Below, piece by piece: positions 53,671-62,990 of a stretch of 64,000 nt of DNA (positions are counted from its first letter, which is position 1; each line of letters opens with the position of its first letter). The DNA comes from Rhodohalobacter sulfatireducens (lineage in GTDB: Bacteria; Bacteroidota; Rhodothermia; Balneolales; Balneolaceae), in NCBI RefSeq assembly GCF_022012475.1, contig NZ_JAKLWS010000017.1:1-64000 (forward strand), read 5' to 3'. The translations under genes were made by a program, and so were the position numbers. The notes under the pieces are model-generated. The model searched no databases and was not told the DNA's origin. It saw only the letters and a list, made by a program, of their open reading frames with translations.

Positions 53671-55836
53671 TTATAAACTCTTGCGATTCGTTATTGGGTT
53701 ATGGTTAGGCCCTTCTACTGAATTCATTTTTTGGAAAGTGATCACAAATTTGTCTTTGTGATTTTTTACTATGTCGATCTTTGCATCAATCTGCTTTAAA
53801 AATGTTTCGATGAGCAGTTGATGAAATTCTGTTTCCTCTGATTCAGAACTAAAGTCTTCAGCTTGTTTGTCAAGCCCGCTGATGGTAATCGTTACATTAT
53901 CTCCCTCGCAATTGTAGTTCAATTCTGCTTTTTGGTATTCATCTTCTGTGTGTGGAGTAAGATGTACAAGTTCATTAATGAGTAGTCCAAGCGGTACTGC
54001 CTGGTTTACATTGAGGATGAGGGGAGAGTCCTGAACATTGATATTCAAGTCAAACTCGCTTGATCGTGCCACATTCGGCATGGTTTCTATAATGGAGTTC
54101 AGGTAATCCGGAAAACTTATTTCAGCTACATTGTCGCTGTTGTAAAGATTTTCGTGAATTTTCGCTATCGAAAAAATACGGCTGTAGGCTTCTTGTAATT
54201 TTGGTTTTGCAAGTTCATTGCTGTCATTTATAATTTGCAGTTGCAATAGGCTGGCTATGATCGCAAGGTTATTTTTTACGCGATGGTGAACCTCCTGGAG
54301 TAAAATATCTTTCTCTTCCAGTGATTTCTGCAGATGATTCTCAAGTTTCACCTGTTCGGACAAGTCAATATACATTCCGTAAACAGCAATAATATCCCCG
54401 TTACTGCGAACGGGTACGGTTGATAACAGGCTCGGTACTTCATGCCCATTTTTCGTAAATCTTAATGCCTTGCGCTGATCTGAACTTCCATTAAATGCAA
54501 GGCGGCTGATTTCATCGGCTTCCTTCTGCAACTTCTTATTTGTAATCAGTGTGTTGATGTTACGTCCAAGAAGTTCTTTTTCGGAATAACCAAACAGATC
54601 AATAAAGGCTCTGTTTATCTTTTGAGCTTCATTTTTCGGGTTGATCATTACTGTTGCGATGGGAGAGTTGTCGAATAACTCAGTCATCAATTGAAGATTT
54701 TGGTCCCGTACTTTTTCTGATTCCACAAGCTCGGTTTTATCAATACCTGTTACAACCAGGTATCTTCTCCCACTACTCTCAAAAGCATTGAAATATAGCT
54801 GGTAATCACGAATTCCAGAGTTCTTTGAGATGATTTTACCATTGTACTCCATTTGTCCGTTTTTAAAAGCCTCATCAAAAAATGGCAGAATGGTATCCTG
54901 TTCTGAGGGGTCGAAAATATCGAGAACCGTTTTCTCCATCATCTCTTCGTCACTGTATCCAAGGGTGGTATGCAGTGACCGATTCCATCGAACAAACTTT
55001 CGCTTTGAGTCAACCACAAAAAAGATGCCGGGTATACTGTTCAGAGCTGTTTTTGTAAATCGTCGTTCCTCTGCAAGAGTATGTTGATTCAATTTTTCGT
55101 GCTGAATATCCTGGAACGTGTTGATGATCTGTTCTTCACCGTTTTCAGATCTAAAGCTAACAGAAGTTAACTGAACGGGGACGTAATGACCGTCTTTATG
55201 CTTATACTCTTTTTCTCCCCGGAAGACAGATTTTTCATTCCGGGCACGTACAACTTCTTTGTGGGCTGGATCATCTTCATCCACTATCATACTTCTGCCG
55301 CCTTCAATCAATTCCGGTTTACTGTACCCAAGGATTTTACATGCGGCAGGATTTACATCCAGAATCTCTCCACTCCGTTTTCCAAAAATAATTCCAGCGG
55401 TAGAGTATTTAAAATTCTGTCGGTAAAGTGCTTCCGAATTTCTTAAGTAATTGACTGTTTTAATATTTCCGGATACGTCATGAAACAGAAGTAATACATG
55501 ATTTTTGGAATTAATATCAATGGGTGTGACCTCCACTTTGTACCACTTTTTCTCACCTGACGCAGGAAGCATTATGGTAATATTGAAGGATTTCTTGCGG
55601 CCGTTTAAAACCTTTCTGGTTCCAAAAAGTAATTGCAAAGCGTAATCGTTACCTTCTTCGATTGCCAGCCTGCAGTGTTTAAAATAGTTCTCGCCAGGGG
55701 GTGTATTTTCGGTTAACATCAGGGAGTCATTTCCGTTATTCCATTTCTTATTGGTAAAGGTAATATTGCCGTTTTCGTCTACTATAATGGCTGCACCCTG
55801 CAGTGCGTCTAAAATTGTGGAGTCGTACGTATTCAT
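53671..55836 (-). CDS. Multi-PAS HisKA_2-type sensor kinase with degenerate ATPase domain
   Basis: This 721-residue protein has four PAS domains (about 5-125, 135-250, 260-370, 380-495), a HisKA_2 helix HHRVKNNLAIIASLLQLQ (His 517/518), and a C-terminal region where the HATPase_c domain should be. The N-box keeps NELV (621-624) but continues HLTPHTE instead of Asn-Ser-xx-Lys. The DxGxG box is replaced by SGLDKQ, and no GLGL box is visible. It may therefore not bind ATP and could act as a sensor or phosphatase scaffold. The response-regulator gene starts 11 bp after its stop. Confidence 0.85.
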   Translation of the reverse strand: MNTYDSTILDALQGAAIIVDENGNITFTNKKWNNGNDSLMLTENTPPGENYFKHCRLAIEEGNDYALQLLFGTRKVLNGRKKSFNITIMLPASGEKKWYKVEVTPIDINSKNHVLLLFHDVSGNIKTVNYLRNSEALYRQNFKYSTAGIIFGKRSGEILDVNPAACKILGYSKPELIEGGRSMIVDEDDPAHKEVVRARNEKSVFRGEKEYKHKDGHYVPVQLTSVSFRSENGEEQIINTFQDIQHEKLNQHTLAEERRFTKTALNSIPGIFFVVDSKRKFVRWNRSLHTTLGYSDEEMMEKTVLDIFDPSEQDTILPFFDEAFKNGQMEYNGKIISKNSGIRDYQLYFNAFESSGRRYLVVTGIDKTELVESEKVRDQNLQLMTELFDNSPIATVMINPKNEAQKINRAFIDLFGYSEKELLGRNINTLITNKKLQKEADEISRLAFNGSSDQRKALRFTKNGHEVPSLLSTVPVRSNGDIIAVYGMYIDLSEQVKLENHLQKSLEEKDILLQEVHHRVKNNLAIIASLLQLQIINDSNELAKPKLQEAYSRIFSIAKIHENLYNSDNVAEISFPDYLNSIIETMPNVARSSEFDLNINVQDSPLILNVNQAVPLGLLINELVHLTPHTEDEYQKAELNYNCEGDNVTITISGLDKQAEDFSSESEETEFHQLLIETFLKQIDAKIDIVKNHKDKFVITFQKMNSVEGPNHNPITNRKSL

Positions 55837-55995
55837 GATTCTACTGAAAGGAATTCAATCTCTTTGATAATTATAGTCTTGGTTTCTCTTCTCATATTAA
55901 ATTATCTTAATTGGATGAAAAGAGGTTGACGTGAAAGACGTATTTTTTATTTCAGTAACTACCTATAATACTCGTCAGTTTGACTGTAGGTTTTT

Positions 55996-56430
55996 TTACG
56001 CAGATCGCAGATATTCCGGTTTATAGGTCTCTCCATTCGTTACTTTTTCTATGGCATGAATCAATTCTTCTCGAGATGGCTCATAGAAGACATACCCATT
56101 TACCCCCATATTGTAGAGTGGATGGATCAACTTTGGGGTCTGGTAGATGTGTAGGGCAATCATTTTAAAATCTGAATTCATCTCTCTTAACGGGAGGATA
56201 ATTTCTTTTGGCTTTTTATTTGATCCCATTAAATCAATGAGAAGCAGAAGGTGTTTATTGATATTTGTTAAGGAGCCTAGATTATCAGTGTCAATAATTG
56301 GGATCTTTGAAATTTCTTTATAATAACTTTTAATAATCTTGCACAGTGCTTCCGTGCGTGGCTTATGATCCGAGATGATTGTTATACTATGATCCCACTG
56401 TTCCATATAATCAATGTATAAATGGGGCAT
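55996..56430 (-). CDS. Degenerate receiver-domain protein
   Basis: This 144-residue protein has a receiver-like fold pattern. SITIISDHKPRTEALCKII takes the place of the acidic pair, LLLIDLMGSN holds a candidate Asp, and VNGYVFYEPSREELIHAIEK ends the domain with Glu-Pro where Lys-Pro is expected. The Thr/Ser switch position reads ALHIYQ. Missing Lys and acidic pocket suggest it is not phosphorylated in the usual way. ATG at codon 9 (MEQWDHSI) may be the true start. It lies between a NarL regulator and the pseudo-kinase gene. Confidence 0.65.
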   Translation of the reverse strand: MPHLYIDYMEQWDHSITIISDHKPRTEALCKIIKSYYKEISKIPIIDTDNLGSLTNINKHLLLLIDLMGSNKKPKEIILPLREMNSDFKMIALHIYQTPKLIHPLYNMGVNGYVFYEPSREELIHAIEKVTNGETYKPEYLRSA

Positions 56431-56549
56431 GCAAAAGTATATTGGTTGAAGGGCGTATTTTTGGGGCGTATGTTTACGTAAAAAGACCTAATAGAAAGCC
56501 TTTACCCATCTTAATAACCATCCGGCTTACATTGGTGATTTTATCGAAA

Positions 56550-57209
56550 CTACTCGTCTGCAGATGAAATTAGATTGTGCTGAAATGCGTATTTGACGAG
56601 ACCTGCAGTATTGCGTGCACCTGTTTTTTGCAACAGGTTTCGGCGATGTGCATCCACGGTTCGGGAACTGATAAATAGTTTTTCGGCAATCTCCTGGTTT
56701 GTGAATTCCTGCACGATAAGTTCGAGGATTTCAAGTTCGCGGTCAGTTATATGTACTGCATCCATAGTCGTTGATTTGCCTTTTCCTTTCACCAGGTCCA
56801 TCATAATACTTTTTGTGGCTTCATCGCTAAAGTAGTGTTGCCCTTTCATGATAGTTTCAATAGCGTTTTTGAGTTCCTGTCTTCCGGCGCTTTTCATAAT
56901 ATAGCCCGATGCACCTGCCTGGATCATCTGGCGGATATGCAGATCATCGTTACTCATGGTCAGGGCTAATACCTTCAGATTTGGATGCTTCTCCTTCAGC
57001 TCTTTGGTAGCTCGAATACCATCTTTCTCCGGCATACTGATATCCATTATAACCAAATCAACCAGGTTATCTTTCACTTTTTCCAGGATTTCATTTCCAT
57101 CTGATGCTTCCGCGACTACGTCTATCTCAGACTGAGATTCAAGTAAGGTTTTTATACCGTCGCGTACAATCTTATGATCGTCTGCCAAAGCTATCTTAAC
57201 ATTCGCCAT
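56550..57209 (-). CDS. NarL/LuxR-family response regulator
   Basis: This 219-residue protein has a receiver domain with Asp 10/11 (LADDH), phospho-acceptor Asp 56 (VIMDISMP), Thr 84 and Lys 106 (YIMKSAG). A LuxR HTH follows (about 150-210: LTDREL-like ITDRELEILELIVQEFTNQE, then SRTVDAHRRNLLQKTGA). It lies 12 bp after the 912-residue kinase gene on the same strand, so the pair form a two-component system. Confidence 0.95.
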   Translation of the reverse strand: MANVKIALADDHKIVRDGIKTLLESQSEIDVVAEASDGNEILEKVKDNLVDLVIMDISMPEKDGIRATKELKEKHPNLKVLALTMSNDDLHIRQMIQAGASGYIMKSAGRQELKNAIETIMKGQHYFSDEATKSIMMDLVKGKGKSTTMDAVHITDRELEILELIVQEFTNQEIAEKLFISSRTVDAHRRNLLQKTGARNTAGLVKYAFQHNLISSADE

Positions 57210-57221
57210 ATGTGTATCGGT

Positions 57222-59960
57222 TTAATGAATAGGAACAACTACTGATACAATCGTCCCTCTGTCCTTATTACTAACAATATCTAAATTTGCAGACATAGCA
57301 CCAACTCTGGTTTTTATACTACGTATTCCAAGGCCATTTTCGCCTGCTTTATTGATATCGAAACCTACGCCATTGTCCTCAATTGTCATGAGAACCTCGC
57401 CCTCTGAATAGACCAGTTGGACCTCAATTTTTGTAGGATTTGCATGTCTTGTAGCGTTGTTTAGGGCTTCTTGTAAAATTCTATAGAGGTTTATCTGCAC
57501 TTTATCGGAAAGTTCAACGTCATTCAAATTTGAATAAAAATAGACATCAATATTGTGCAGTTTTCGAAGCTGATTTGTTAGCGATTCGGCGGCAAGTTCC
57601 AGTCCATAATCCTGTATGGCTTTCGGCAGGAGGTTTTGCGAAATACTGCGTGTTTCAGAAATTGCATGATTCAGAAATCGAAGGCCGGCTTCAAATGTGG
57701 ATTTTAGTTCATCCGGGATCTCCCCGATATCTTCATACACAGACTTAAGGTTCATATTAGATGCCGAAAGGTACTGACCCAGTCCGTCGTGAAGTTCTTT
57801 GGCAATTCGTTGTCGTTCTCTCTCTTCACCTTCAATAATGGCACTGATTGCTCGCTCCTCCGCCTCACGCTGATCAGTAATATCATTTGCGATGACAAGC
57901 CGTTGTTTTTTGCCTTTATATAGAATGTTGGAGGAGGATATTTCTACAATTATTTTTTTACCATTTTTTGTTTGATGAATGGTTTCGTGAAAACTTGCCC
58001 GATGTTTGTCCGAATATTCATTAAGTACCTTTTTTAAATATTCAACTTCCGATTTCGGTCGAATATCAAAAATGGATAACCCAATCATCTCCTCTTCTTT
58101 ATAGCCATATTTTTGGATTGCCGCTTCATTTACGGTGGTAAATTGAAGAGAATCGGGGTCGTAAATAAACATCGGTATGGGATTCTGCTTAAACAGCAGC
58201 CTGTACTGTTCTTCGGATGCTTTCAACTCCTCTTTCGCTATAACGTCCGCGGTGATATCTGAAATGGTGCCCACCATATATTCATATTCATCATGGTCCC
58301 TTTTCAAGAAATATCCGCGATCTACAACATGTGAGTAACTTCCATCTCCATTTTTAAACCGGTAATATGAAGTCCAGTATTCACTCTGTGATTCCAATAC
58401 TTTCTTAAGGCTGTTGATGATTTTTTCTCTATCCTCCGGATGGATATTGCTTTCCCACCATTCGTAAGTGGGGGGCACAGTATCTTCCGGATAGTTAAAT
58501 CGGGCCTGCCATCCTTCACTCCACCAAACATGATTGGTTTTCATGTTCCATTCGTAGAGCACATCGTTCGAACTTTTTGCAATCATCTCAAACCGGTGAC
58601 TCTGGTGACGCAGCGCTTCCTGGTATTCAATCTCCTTTGTTTGGTCTACCATGGCACCAATAATCCTGCGGATACTACCATCATCATTTCGAATTATAAC
58701 CGCAGAATCTTTAATCTTTCGTAAGGTTCCGTCGGCGGCAATAAATTCATACTCTTCGTTCCACTGAAGATCACCCGACTTTTCGGCTTTTTTCATACTA
58801 TTGTAAACCCTCTCGCGATCATGTTGTGCGATATGAGTTTTCCAAAAGTCTGGATCTCCCTTATAGTCTTTCGGGGCATATCCGAATACGGTTTCAATAC
58901 CTTCACCCCACCAAAGTTGATTGGTGTAAGGCTTCCATTCCCAAATAACATCACTGGTTAGGTTTGAAGCAATTTCGAATCGCTGGCGCTCTGCATTAAT
59001 ACGTTGCTCTATATTTTTTTGATTTGTAATGTCAACGTGCGTTCCCACGAGCTTGGTGGGGTACCCTTCATCATCCCATTCAACAGCACGGCCCCGATCC
59101 AAAATCCAGACCCAATGCCCGTCTTTATGTTTCATCCGTACTTCAGATTCATAGATAGGGGTCTCACCGGAAAAGTAACGTGCGATTTCATTCTCAAACT
59201 TGTGAAGATCATCAGGATGAAGCAATCCATTCCAGGTTTCAATACTGATGGGTTGTAGTTCATCCAGCGTGTATCCAACGAGGTTGGCCCAAACTTCATC
59301 TAAGACAGCTTTGCCGGTTTGTGGGTGCCATTCCCATAATCCCACGTTTGAGCTGGTTGTGGTGATATGCAACCATTCCTGGTTCTTTTTGAACTCCTGT
59401 TCAATTTTTTTTCTCTCCGTAATGTCAAGCCCAATTCCGATCTGGGTCTCGTCGGAGAGTTTAATATTTGTCCAGGTTGATTGGATTTCTTCGCCGTTTT
59501 TAGTCACCATTTTAAAGTCTTTCCAACCGGCGTTCGATTTATCCATAAATTCTCTGACCTGCTTTTGATAGTCTTGGTCGGGATAAATCTTGTCCATTAC
59601 ATTTATCGAGTTGATCTCCTGATTGCTCCAGCCGGTAACATTTTCAAACTCGTTGTTAACCGATATTTCCGATAGATCAGGACGATACACCGTAATCATC
59701 ACCGGTATGGTTTCAATGATGCGCCTCTGTAACTCTTGCTCTCTCTTAAGGGTTTCTTCATGGCTTTTAACCATCCAGTAAAGGAATAAACCAGTTGCCA
59801 GCACATAAAAGTAACCTTTTATGATCTGAATCCTGGTAATGAGCTCTTCGCCCTCAACCATAGATTCCACCAGCTGATCCGTCGTGGTGATCCAGAGAAG
59901 GGCGATACCTATGTAAATAAAAGTTATGCGAAGCGGTGTAAACTTCATGACAGCCGACAT
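57222..59960 (-). CDS. Membrane-anchored multi-PAS HisKA_3 sensor histidine kinase
   Basis: This 912-residue protein has two N-terminal membrane helices (about 10-30 and 47-65) and five PAS/PAC modules (about 75-190, 190-315, 316-445, 446-575, 580-700). The third and fourth look duplicated (EWKPYTNQLWWGEG against EWNMKTNHVWWSEG). A HisKA_3 helix with phospho-acceptor His 724 (AKELHDGLGQ) and a HATPase domain (NNATRHA, DNGVGF, GLGIRSIK) follow. It is the NarX/DegS type of kinase and pairs with the NarL-type regulator encoded 12 bp downstream. Confidence 0.95.
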   Translation of the reverse strand: MSAVMKFTPLRITFIYIGIALLWITTTDQLVESMVEGEELITRIQIIKGYFYVLATGLFLYWMVKSHEETLKREQELQRRIIETIPVMITVYRPDLSEISVNNEFENVTGWSNQEINSINVMDKIYPDQDYQKQVREFMDKSNAGWKDFKMVTKNGEEIQSTWTNIKLSDETQIGIGLDITERKKIEQEFKKNQEWLHITTTSSNVGLWEWHPQTGKAVLDEVWANLVGYTLDELQPISIETWNGLLHPDDLHKFENEIARYFSGETPIYESEVRMKHKDGHWVWILDRGRAVEWDDEGYPTKLVGTHVDITNQKNIEQRINAERQRFEIASNLTSDVIWEWKPYTNQLWWGEGIETVFGYAPKDYKGDPDFWKTHIAQHDRERVYNSMKKAEKSGDLQWNEEYEFIAADGTLRKIKDSAVIIRNDDGSIRRIIGAMVDQTKEIEYQEALRHQSHRFEMIAKSSNDVLYEWNMKTNHVWWSEGWQARFNYPEDTVPPTYEWWESNIHPEDREKIINSLKKVLESQSEYWTSYYRFKNGDGSYSHVVDRGYFLKRDHDEYEYMVGTISDITADVIAKEELKASEEQYRLLFKQNPIPMFIYDPDSLQFTTVNEAAIQKYGYKEEEMIGLSIFDIRPKSEVEYLKKVLNEYSDKHRASFHETIHQTKNGKKIIVEISSSNILYKGKKQRLVIANDITDQREAEERAISAIIEGEERERQRIAKELHDGLGQYLSASNMNLKSVYEDIGEIPDELKSTFEAGLRFLNHAISETRSISQNLLPKAIQDYGLELAAESLTNQLRKLHNIDVYFYSNLNDVELSDKVQINLYRILQEALNNATRHANPTKIEVQLVYSEGEVLMTIEDNGVGFDINKAGENGLGIRSIKTRVGAMSANLDIVSNKDRGTIVSVVVPIH

Positions 59961-60083
59961 TAGTTGCCCCTAACATTACAATATTGAAGTCTTTCAATCA
60001 ACTTCAATACAAAGTGCCTCTCATTAAAAATGAATTCAATAAGATTTTTAAAACTACAGATGCCGGTGCAAAAGCAGCAGCTC

Positions 60084-61232
60084 TTACCATTTACCTTCAC
60101 GAACCGGGTAACTGCCTAAGTTCTTAAAATACTGGGCTTTTTTCTGAAGTTTTTGGAGGGCATCCTCAATTCGCGGCTCCTGCATGTTGCCTTCAATATC
60201 AAGATAAAAAAGAGACTGCCATGGATGCCCCATCCGCGGTCGGGATTCAAGTTTCGTCATGTTAATTCCGTTGTCGCCGAGAAGATTCAGGCACTTCAGT
60301 AGGGCACCTTTTTCATCTACCGTTGCAAAAATCAGGGAAGTTTTACAGTTGAGCTGGGGATCGCAGGTAACCGTTTCGGGACTTACGATAACAAATCGAG
60401 TATAGTTCTCTTTTTGATTGGCAAGATCGCGTTTCAGGATTTTTAAACCGTAAATTTCAGCTGCAAATGCACTTGCAATTGCTGCCTGAGAGAGATCGGC
60501 ATCATCCCGTACTTTTCGGGCAGCCATCGCCGTATCGAAATAGGATTCAACGTGACAGCGAGGCAATGAAGTTAAAAACTTGCTGCATTGTGCAATCGCC
60601 TGAGGATGAGACAAAATTCTGCGTATGTTTTCAACCTGGACCTCTTCCGGCCCCATCAAACAGTGTTGCACTTTCAGAACTTCCTCACCAATAATATACA
60701 GCTCTTTTTCATTCAGCAGATCATATGTATCGTTGATCGACCCCGCCGTAGTATTTTCTATGGGGAGAAAACCAACATCCACTTCGCCGTCTTCAACAGC
60801 TTGAGCGGCCTCATCAAACCGGGTATACCCAATGCATTCCACATTGGAGTATCGCTGTTCAAAATGACGCATGGCTGCCTGGTGGCTAAATGCACCGTCG
60901 GTTCCCTGGTACGATACTCGAATCGTCTCATCTCTGGATCTGTCATTTTGATGATCCATCAGGGCATGAGTCTGATACCGAACGGAATGGTGGATAATCT
61001 CCCTGAAAAGCTGCTCCAGGAAATAGGGGTCCATCCCAACTTCGGGTGCCTTGTGGCGAATTTTCTCGAGAAGTTTTTCCTCCCTGTCGGGATCGCGAAT
61101 TTCATCCTCACGCTCAAGTTTATCATCAAGAATTTCGCGTACAATCTTTTGCCGTTCACCGAGCGCTTTTACAATCGTTTCGTCCAGCTTATCGATAGAC
61201 TCCCGAATTTCTTTCAACCTGTCTCTAGACAT
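60084..61232 (-). CDS. pheA: Bifunctional chorismate mutase/prephenate dehydratase
   Basis: This 382-residue protein has an AroQ-type chorismate mutase (1-90; LKEIRESIDKLDETIVKALG). Prephenate dehydratase follows (about 108-290; VSYQGTDGAFSHQAA, IENTTAGSI, and the catalytic TRF in NYTRFVIVS). A regulatory ACT domain (about 300-380) has KLESRPRMGHPWQ, the ESRP motif that binds phenylalanine. It turns chorismate into phenylpyruvate and is feedback-inhibited by Phe. It is separated by 3 bp from the AAA ATPase gene upstream. Confidence 0.95.
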   Translation of the reverse strand: MSRDRLKEIRESIDKLDETIVKALGERQKIVREILDDKLEREDEIRDPDREEKLLEKIRHKAPEVGMDPYFLEQLFREIIHHSVRYQTHALMDHQNDRSRDETIRVSYQGTDGAFSHQAAMRHFEQRYSNVECIGYTRFDEAAQAVEDGEVDVGFLPIENTTAGSINDTYDLLNEKELYIIGEEVLKVQHCLMGPEEVQVENIRRILSHPQAIAQCSKFLTSLPRCHVESYFDTAMAARKVRDDADLSQAAIASAFAAEIYGLKILKRDLANQKENYTRFVIVSPETVTCDPQLNCKTSLIFATVDEKGALLKCLNLLGDNGINMTKLESRPRMGHPWQSLFYLDIEGNMQEPRIEDALQKLQKKAQYFKNLGSYPVREGKW

Positions 61233-61235
61233 CTC

Positions 61236-62948
61236 TTACCGTATGGTTTGTTTTAATTCCTGAATTCGAGTTAAAATTTTATTTCGATCTAATTTACGAA
61301 ATCGTTCAGGCAATAGCGCCTTTGATGTACATTCCGAAACAGCCGTTAATGTTTGCAGCTCAACTTCTTCAGGATAAGTAGGAGGAAGAAAGTCTTCAAA
61401 TACCTGGTCCAGAATTTGTGGAGTTGTTTCTTCTAAATCTTCAGAAGCTGTTTTGAACTTCGCACGGGTGAGTGCGGCTTCCATATCTGCACCGGAATAG
61501 TGAGTATTTCCTTTTAATACAGTTTTTGGGATATGATTTTCAGTGACTTTAATCCCGGTTTTTTTCTTCATTGCATCAAACAGCTCAATTCGTTCCTCTT
61601 CCGTTTCAGGTGGGAATAGTGCAATGTGTTCTTCGGCACGTCCCTGTCTTTTCAGGTCAATCGGCATGAGATCGGGACGGGCTGTCATCAGGAACCATAA
61701 AATTCTGCCACGGTTCCGGGTATCACTCATAAATGTAGCAATCTGTGAAAAAACCCGGCTCGACACGCCGCTATCTCCCGAGGCAGCACGATCTCCAAGA
61801 TAAGCATCCGCTTCATCGATCATCACGGCTACAGGCGACATCGCTTTCAAAAGACTCAAAATCTTTTCGAGGTTACCTTCCGTAACTCCCTGCCATTGAC
61901 TTCTGAAATTTTTCAGTTTAACCATTGGAATTCCTACCTCACCCGAAAAACAAGTTACCATGTAGGTTTTACCTGTTCCAACAGGCCCGCAGACAAGATA
62001 GCCCATCGGGATTACATCGTGTCGTCCGGATTTTAACGCCTCTACTGCATGCCGTAGATGTTTCTTCACATTTTTATGGCCGGCAACATTGTCGAGTGTA
62101 GCGTCTGTCGTTACAAACTCTAGCAGTCCGTACGCCTCAGCCTCAATCATCTCTTTTTTGATCGCAGTAAGCGAATCGAAGGTGATTTTCTCTGAATTTT
62201 GGACGGCATTTTGGAGTATACTTTTTAGCTTGAGAAATCCAAGGCCTGCCGTCATTTGAGCCATCACCGGTTTGGGAACTTCGGAAATCTCTTCATAAGT
62301 ATCGGGATGGCACTCCTGTGCGATATATGAAAGACGATCGCTCTCATTTGGAAGCGGGATTTTTAACTCAGATGAGTATGGATTCTGCACCAGCGTTCGG
62401 TTCAGGTCAGATAGGTTTTCCGTGAACAGAACCGTGGTAAAATCGGCGGCGAGGAAAAGGGGATCATGTGCCCATTTCAAAAGGTAAACAAGTGCATTCC
62501 GGTCTTCAGACCCGGTACTTCCCGCTTCGTTTACCGGCACTATGGTTTCGGCAAAATCAACAATTAAAGCGATGCTCTTTTTTTGATCCAGCCGTGAGCG
62601 GATATACTGTTCCAAGACATTAAAAGCACCAACGGGATCTTTAGGTAATTTTTTGGCGTATTCGGTCCCGATCAGCGAATCTCTTCCTGCGAGAGCCCGG
62701 TTGAAATCTCGCTGAGAATCCTGGTCTCGAAAATAGATTCCGGATGCGCGATCATAAAAAAGGACAATATCCCTGGCGCCAAAAAACTCCTCTGCCATAA
62801 ACGTTTTTAGCCGCAGGTACCGGTGCTTATCTTCATCTTTTATGGAAACCAAGTCGTTTACGTTTCCATGGATAACAAACTGGTTCAGCGTGCGGCTCAG
62901 GTATTTTTTGGCAAGTTCTTGTGCCCAATGTGGATATTTTTCAATCAT
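61236..62948 (-). CDS. Tandem AAA+ ATPase with degenerate first domain
   Basis: This 570-residue protein has a C-terminal AAA+ module with Walker A GPVGTGKT (321-328), Walker B IDEAD (377-381), and the FtsH/Cdc48-like sensor region WFLMTARPDLMPIDLKRQGR. The N-terminal half (about 20-240) has AAA-like order (IALIVDFAETIVP, then TTVLFTENLSDLN) but no P-loop, so it is probably an inactive paralogous domain. No protease domain is fused. Substrates are unknown. It precedes pheA by 3 bp. Confidence 0.8.
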   Translation of the reverse strand: MIEKYPHWAQELAKKYLSRTLNQFVIHGNVNDLVSIKDEDKHRYLRLKTFMAEEFFGARDIVLFYDRASGIYFRDQDSQRDFNRALAGRDSLIGTEYAKKLPKDPVGAFNVLEQYIRSRLDQKKSIALIVDFAETIVPVNEAGSTGSEDRNALVYLLKWAHDPLFLAADFTTVLFTENLSDLNRTLVQNPYSSELKIPLPNESDRLSYIAQECHPDTYEEISEVPKPVMAQMTAGLGFLKLKSILQNAVQNSEKITFDSLTAIKKEMIEAEAYGLLEFVTTDATLDNVAGHKNVKKHLRHAVEALKSGRHDVIPMGYLVCGPVGTGKTYMVTCFSGEVGIPMVKLKNFRSQWQGVTEGNLEKILSLLKAMSPVAVMIDEADAYLGDRAASGDSGVSSRVFSQIATFMSDTRNRGRILWFLMTARPDLMPIDLKRQGRAEEHIALFPPETEEERIELFDAMKKKTGIKVTENHIPKTVLKGNTHYSGADMEAALTRAKFKTASEDLEETTPQILDQVFEDFLPPTYPEEVELQTLTAVSECTSKALLPERFRKLDRNKILTRIQELKQTIR

Positions 62949-62990
62949 CTGACTTTTCCTGGAATGTTATTGAATATCAAACCGGGTTGA

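Noticed and set aside
60588-61256. 222-codon plus-strand open frame
   Set aside because: It is antisense to pheA, whose domains are unambiguous.
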